From Hsuehochloa calcarea (lineage: Eukaryota; Streptophyta; Magnoliopsida; Poales; Poaceae), in contig CM070599.1 of the NCBI GenBank assembly GCA_036346395.1, positions 13,073,232 to 13,137,231 on the forward strand: 64,000 nucleotides of DNA. The letters are read 5' to 3'. Under the pieces are notes generated by a model that ran no database searches, was not told the DNA's origin, and saw nothing but the letters and a program-made list of their open reading frames with translations. Position numbers and translations under genes: made by a program. Every line of letters starts with the position of its first letter. The stretch's first letter is position 1. This document shows positions 59,396 through 64,000 of this stretch, in pieces.

Positions 59396-60432
59396 TGATA
59401 CGGGGTGCCCGATCTTCACGACATAGAACTTCTTGATAACTTATGTACCCTGACGAACCACCAGCCGATCCCCCGCGCCAATGCACGGACTTGCAACTCT
59501 ATGGAAAATTCGCCCAAACACACACTTGATTGGATCCTCGCTGACCACAAGCGAAGATCGTCGAACCCTCAATTCCCAGCGGAAAAGTAAGAACGACCCC
59601 TTATTCTCAATGCTCAATTCTCTCTGTTTTGGCTATAAGCACAACAGGAGAATCAAGCAAAAGCTCTCAAAATATATTAAACGTGGTTTGAGGTTACAAT
59701 GGGGGTCTACCCTCAATATATAGTGCCCCTTCTCCTCCTCATGGCTGGCCAAGAGGCCCTACTCCTACTCTAATTCGGAATTAGAACTCCTACTCCAGTT
59801 CTGACTCAATATAAAACAAAAAGGAAACTCTAATTTTACGACTGTCATATTGTTTCGGTTATATCTTTTGACTCAGGAGGAATTTCGGACTGAGGGAGGA
59901 TCCATTGGATCGGGCTTAAAGTTAGCATGCCAACAAGCGCAAAAACACCCAAATCTGACTTCGTATGAGAAAGTTATGACCTTATTACTCCGTACTATCC
60001 TGCTGATTCCGAATCCGAATTTGAGGCTGATTCCAAATCCGAATTGAATTCTGAGTTGATTCCAAGTTTGAATTTGGTTGGGCTTGTGGAAGTTTCAAAT
60101 TTGACTTGGATTCTTGGACTTCTCTCCCCTTGCTTGTCTCCCACGAGCTTCTCCTCTATTGTGACGGTCTTTCTTCAAGAACAGCCTCATATCCTTCATC
60201 TCCGTTCATAATTGAATCTTCCAATCTTAGCACAAGCAAAACACTAGTTTTAGGTAGTATGAAATTCTCATTGATAACATTATGTGATTCGGCTAGAAAC
60301 AAATTCACCTGTTCTTTTAATAATTTGGCTCGTGCTCTTGTAATAGGTCCAGATGGCAGATCTGGAGCTTCAATACTTATAGCTTGATCTATAGTAGCAG
60401 AAGATGGCAAAGAGCTAGGGATGCCCTCATCA
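59396..60432 (-). repeat. 5' LTR of A
   Basis: It pairs with 52572-53606. It carries a second copy of the pol tail (minus strand, GPITRARAK at about 60330) that is not translated from this LTR. The minus-strand TATA-like tatatatt lies near 59715. Confidence 0.93.
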
Positions 60433-60966
60433 GAGTACTTGCATGAATTCAACCATCTATCTCGGTACGCCCCTGAGGACGTGCCCATTGGTGAGGCAAA
60501 ACAATAGAAGTTCATGGATGGCTTGTCTGAGGAGCTTCAGGACAGGCTGTCTATTGTTGACTTCCCTGACTTCCAGACGCTGGTCGACATGGCTATTGTC
60601 GCCGAGCATAAGGCGAGGGCACTTGGTGATTCTCGCAAGCGCAAGTGGGTGGCCCAAAAATCAGCAAGGGCCAATGCTCCTCGTCCTTATGGCGGGCAAG
60701 CCCCGGTGCATCCTTCTCAGACTTTAGCACCACCGAGGGCACCGGCGTTTGTACCTCGCCCACTGCAAGCCGTGTCTCAACCACGTGCACCTGCGGGACA
60801 GCAAGGAGGTCCCCGCAACCCAGCTGCTGATGTTACTTGCTTCTTCCGCTACAACAAGGGGCATTATGCTAATCATTGCCCTAAGAAGACTGGAGCGGAC
60901 CCTCGTCCTAATAGAGGATGCGGGCAAGAAAATGGCCATGATCAGAAGGTCAATCAGAAGGCCTAG

Positions 60967-61371
60967 AATGTGGGCACTGGTCGAGTCAGCCATATCTCGG
61001 CCGATGAGGCTCGGGAGGCACCCGACGTCGTGTTGGGTACGCTTCTTGTCAACTCTCAACCAGCTACCGTTTTATTCGACTCTGGAGCTTCTCATTCATT
61101 TATATCAAAAGCTTTTGCTGCACGTAGTGATCTTCAAATTGTTCCTATGAATGTTCCTTTGATTATTCATTCTCTGGGATCGATAATGAGAGCTGTAGAT
61201 GAATGTCGGGATGTTTCTATTGAGATTGGAGGAGTGAGATTTTTGGCAAATCTTATTCTCCTCAATTCAACAAGTTTGGATGTGATACTTGGCATGGATT
61301 GGCTGTCCCAACACTTGGGGCAAATCGATTGTCGCAGGAAATTCATCTCCCTCACGAGTCCATCCGGGTAG
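60967..61371 (+). pseudogene. Element X protease
   Basis: In the same frame as gag, right after a TAG. It reads NVGTGRVSHISADEA, then the retropepsin motif TVLFDSGASHSFIS (about 61065-61106), a flap-like region and VILGMDWLSQH, which ends the domain. An aspartic protease that would cut the X polyprotein as a dimer. The catalytic DSG is intact. A stop follows at 61369-61371 and the frame changes before reverse transcriptase. Confidence 0.85.
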
Positions 61372-61399
61372 CAAGTTGGAATTTCTCCAAAGCTGCAAG

Positions 61400-62826
61400 A
61401 ACCACATCTTTTTGCACTTGAAGCGAAGCCGGCTATGGAGATTCATGAAGTCCCAGTGGTGTGTGATTTTGTGGATATTTTTCCGAAGAATTGCCTAGGA
61501 TGCCTCCAGTTCGAGACATTGAATTCGTCATCGAGTTGCTGCCCGGTACCGCTCCGATTTCAAATGAATTGGTGGAGTTGAAGAAGCAACTTGGTGAGCT
61601 TCAAGAGAAGGGTTTCATTCGCCCGAGCTAATCACCGTAGGGTTGTCCTGTAATCTTTGTAAAGAAGAAAGACAAGACTCTGCGTATGTGTGTTGATTAC
61701 CGCCCATTAAATGCTGTGACGGTGAAGAACAAGTACCCGCTGCCTCGGATTGATGACCTCTTCGATCAACTGACCGGCGCTCGGGTATTCTCCAAGATTG
61801 ATTTGAGGTTGGGCTACCATAAAGTCCGAATCAGGCCTGAAGACATTCCGAAAATGGCTTTCTCTACTCGTTACGGATTGTACGAGTGCACAGTCTTGTC
61901 TTTTGGCTTGACCAATGCTCCTGCACTTTTTATGAATCTTATGAATATGGTATTCATGGAGTATTTGGACAAGTTTATGGTGGTCTTTATTGATAATATC
62001 CTCGTCTACTTCGAAGAATGATGAAGAGCATACTGAACACCTAAACCTATTGTTGGGAAAGCTGCGTGAGCACCAGCTTTATGCGAAGTTGAGCAAGTGC
62101 GAGTTTTGGTTGGATGAAGTGGCATTCTTAGGCCATGTTCTATCAGTAGGAGGCATAGCCATGGATCCTGGTAAGGTCAACGATGTGCTCTCTTGGGGTC
62201 AGCCCAAATCAGTGACTGACGTGAGGAGTTTTCTCGGTTTGGCAGGATACTATCGCCGCTTTATTGAGAACTTCTCCAAAATTGCAAAGCCAATGACTGA
62301 ATTGCTCAAGAAGGACAGAAAATATGTGTGGTTCGCTGATTGTTTGAATAGTTTTCAAGAGCTCAAGAGGAGATTGACCACAACTCCAGTTCTTGTTCTT
62401 CCCGACGTCCAACGAAGCTTTGATATCTATTGCGATGCTTCTCGTCAAGAACTCAGTTGCGTTCTTATGCAAGAGGGCAAAGTAGTGGCTTATGCATCAA
62501 GACAATTGAGGCCCCATGAACTCAATTATTCGACCCATGACTTGGAATTAGCTGCAGTGGTTCTTCCACTGAAGATTTGGCGACATTACCTCATCGGTAA
62601 TCGCTGCGAAGTGTATTTGGATCACAAAAGTTTGAAATACTTGTTCACCCAACCGAATCTGAACCTTAGGCAAAGGAGGTGGTTAGAGTTGATCAAAGAT
62701 TATGATATGGGTCTCCAATACCATCCGGGTAAGGCTAATGTTGTTGCCGAGGCACTGAGTCGCAAGGTGTATTGCAACACAGTGATGCTCGAAGAGCAGC
62801 AGCCCGCCCTTCGTGAAGAAATTTAG
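61400..62826 (+). pseudogene. Element X reverse transcriptase and RNase H
   Basis: The reverse transcriptase core reads MCVDYRPLNAVTVKNKYPLPRIDDLFDQL (61686), FSKIDLRLGYH, LSFGLTNAPALFMNLMN and VVFIDNILVY. The catalytic YxDD-type pair is D-N (second Asp to Asn at 61995-61997), which should abolish polymerisation. A frameshift follows at about 62010. The thumb/connection reads FLGHVLSVGGIAMDPGKV and RSFLGLAGYYRRFIENFSKI. RNase H has FDIYCDASRQELSCVLMQEGK (about 62420) and HDLELAAVV. Expected tail words, such as VVAEALSRK where VVADALSRK is usual, show a D-to-E change. A 5' part (61400-61680) is frame-shifted and has one stop. Confidence 0.88.
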
Positions 62827-62928
62827 CGGCTCAACATGGGAGTGGTTGAGCATGGTTCCCTCGCTGCCTTGGTTGTGCAACCAACCTTAGAATAGCAGAT
62901 TAGGGCTGCACAACAAACGGATGTTGGT

Positions 62929-64000
62929 GTGAGTCAAATCAAGCAAAATGTCAAGAGCGGAATGGCCAAGTGTTTCTCAGAAGATGACAATGGTGTGGTA
63001 TGGTTCAGAAAGCGCCTTGTTGTTCCGAAGGTCATGGAATTGCAGAATGTCCTCCTCCGCGAAGCCCATGATTCTCCCTTCTCCATCTATCCCGGGGCCA
63101 CAAAGATGTATCAAGATCTCCGTCAAAGGTTCTGGTGGACCCGAATGAAGCGGGAAATCGCAAGGTTTGTTGCCAAATGTGACGTGTGTCGTCGGGTGAA
63201 GGCCAAACATCAACGTCTAGCGGGCCTCCTTCAACCTTTGTTAGTATCTGAATGGAAGTGGGATTCGATCGGTATGGATTTTATCACCAGTCTGCCCCGT
63301 GCCTCCAAGGGAAACGATGCCATATGGGTTGTCATTGATCGGCTAACTAAGGTGGTGCACTTCCTCCCTGTCAAGACTGATCTTCATGTAGGTCTTTTGG
63401 CGGATCTATACATTGCCCGCATCGTGAGCTTGCATGGTGTACCAAAAACGATCATGTCTGACTGTGGTTCACTATTTACCTCTCGGTTTTGGTATAGTTT
63501 GCAAGATGCTATGGGAACTCGCCTTTCTTTCAGCTCAGCATATAATCCTCAAACTGATGGCCAGACTAAAAGAGTCAATCAAGTATTGGAAGACATGCTC
63601 CATGCCTGTGTTCTCTCATACGGGAAAGGCTGGGAGAAATGATTGTTGTTCGCCGAGTTCTCCTACAACAACAGCTTTCAAGCCAGCCTTGGCATGGCAC
63701 CATTTGAGGCATTATATGTGAGGAAATGAGGCATTATATGTGAGGAAATGTAGGACCCCGTTGAATTGGTCAGAAACCGGTGAAAGACCATTATTTGGCC
63801 CAGACTCGATTAATGAAGCCTAAAGTCAAGTTTGATTGATTCGCGATCGATTGTGTACGGCTCAATCGAGACAAAAGAGCTATGCAGATCGTCGTCGTCG
63901 TGAGTTGAGTTTTGAGCCAAATGACTTTGTTTATCTCAAAGTCTCTCCCCTGAAGGGTCATCAACGATTCGGCGTCAAAGGCAAGTTAGCTCCTCGTTAT
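62929..64000 (+). pseudogene. Element X integrase, cut by the window end
   Basis: The open part 62929-63642 has, by residue: H47, then Y54 where the second zinc His is expected (IYPG instead of IHPG), C84 and C87; core D117 (GMDFITSLP), D178 (SDCGSLF) and K214 in place of the catalytic Glu (TDGQTKRVNQ; codon 63568-63570). So both the zinc site and the DDE triad are damaged. After a TGA near 63642 the sequence continues (FAEFSYNNSFQASLGMAPFEALY). It holds a 22-bp tandem duplication (63706-63749) and goes on in other frames (SYADRRRRELSFEPNDFVYLKVSPLKG) to the edge. The 3' end and any chromodomain lie outside. Confidence 0.88.
63706..63749 (+). repeat. 22-bp exact tandem duplication in the integrase of X
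   Basis: The unit gaggcattatatgtgaggaa(at) occurs twice head to tail at 63706-63727 and 63728-63749. As 22 is not a multiple of 3, it shifts the frame. Confidence 0.9.

Larger units (their letters stand above)
52572..60432 (-). mobile_element. Ty3/Gypsy element A, autonomous type, complete structure
   Basis: The LTRs are 52572-53606 and 59396-60432, with the target duplication GAGTA on both sides. The PBS is at 59381-59393 (ggctctgatacca on plus) and the PPT at 53607-53620 (tcctccccctcttg on plus). The interior encodes gag, protease, reverse transcriptase, RNase H and integrase. The pol end runs into the 3' LTR. The left edge is slightly altered (TGTGCGGGG instead of TGATACGGGG). The LTR-overlapping pol tail suggests a CRM-clade-like chromovirus (inference). 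Confidence 0.94.
52107..60966 (+). pseudogene. Element X gag, split by element A
   Basis: The first part (52107-52571) reads MAEVLAQIERNRKDQTRIL and then, across frame changes, DPLDTDDWLHLVERKLNVAQC, LEGPSLSWWENFLAMQPEGWAITWAEF and LMKLKKKEFSALKQGRKLVTEY. The second part resumes at 60433 as EYLHEFNHLSRYAPEDV, FMDGLSEELQDRLSIVDFPDF and so on. The nucleocapsid region has CFFRYNKGHYANHC (60838-60879): the second Cys of the CCHC knuckle is replaced by Arg (codon 60847-60849). A single TAG (60964-60966) separates gag from an in-frame protease. It belongs to the Tekay-type gag family. The target duplication GAGTA from element A marks the break (52567-52571 and 60433-60437). Confidence 0.85.
26779..64000 (+). 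mobile_element. Ty3/Gypsy Del/Tekay-like element X, truncated by the window edge
   Basis: X starts with TGTAACATCCCC (26779), right after the sequence TGGCT in element Y. It has a long LTR to 33870 and a perfect primer site TGGTATCAGAGCC (33876-33888). The internal region resumes at 51327 after nested element N, and again at 60433 after nested element A. gag, protease, reverse transcriptase, RNase H and integrase follow in Gypsy order. The 3' LTR is outside the window. Nested in X are a solo LTR, a MITE, N and A. Confidence 0.9.

Noticed and set aside
1..64000. tRNA or rRNA genes
   Set aside because: The only tRNA-like signals are short primer-binding sites complementary to initiator tRNA-Met. 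No cloverleaf or rRNA core was seen.

Overview
The window is nuclear DNA from a flowering plant, most likely a grass (Poaceae). The main evidence is long LTR retrotransposons of Copia SIRE-like, Gypsy Del/Tekay-like and CRM-like types, a CACTA-type MITE and a monocot-style F-box/LRR gene fragment. I see no intact host gene, rRNA, tRNA or CRISPR. Almost all of it is retrotransposons nested inside retrotransposons, as in pericentromeric or other heterochromatic DNA. Boundaries are set by LTR ends (TG...CA), primer-binding sites (PBS), polypurine tracts (PPT) and short target-site duplications (TSD). Nine insertions have both TSD copies inside the window.

Left part (1-13340). Two arrays of short hairpins (31-318 and 521-683) and a 58-bp tandem repeat are followed by an orphan LTR/PBS (2767-2912). 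A Copia element (3727-11016, minus strand, TSD GTAAG) comes next and carries a solo Gypsy LTR inside its reverse transcriptase (6029-7002, TSD AAAAC). Fragments of a LINE and of an F-box/LRR gene follow.

Middle part (13341-26778). A plus-strand Gypsy element, here called Y, begins with an LTR, PBS and gag. Its gag is split by a complete 11-kb SIRE-like Copia element (15051-26005, minus, TSD AGGAC). Y is broken again at its protease by the next element.

Right part (26779-64000). A plus-strand Tekay-like Gypsy element, here called X, has a long LTR and runs off the right edge. Inside X lie a minus-oriented solo LTR (28054-30263), a CACTA MITE (33147-33501), a non-autonomous minus-strand Gypsy element N (33893-51321, TSD CATCC) and a related autonomous minus-strand element A (52572-60432, TSD GAGTA). 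N carries a complete chromovirus T in its 3' LTR (34872-44420, TSD TTGAA) and a solo LTR related to T (46742-49022, TSD CTTGT). The insertion order on this side is Y, then X, then N and A, then T.

A and N share LTR ends, PPT, 5' leader character and a pol C-terminal tail that runs into the LTR. N has lost the protease, reverse transcriptase and integrase. It encodes one long frame: a gag fragment followed by about 380 residues that I do not recognise. This is the best candidate for something undescribed. Most coding regions are broken by stops and small indels. Some of these indels cluster at CCGG-like sites and may be base-calling or assembly errors rather than true decay.
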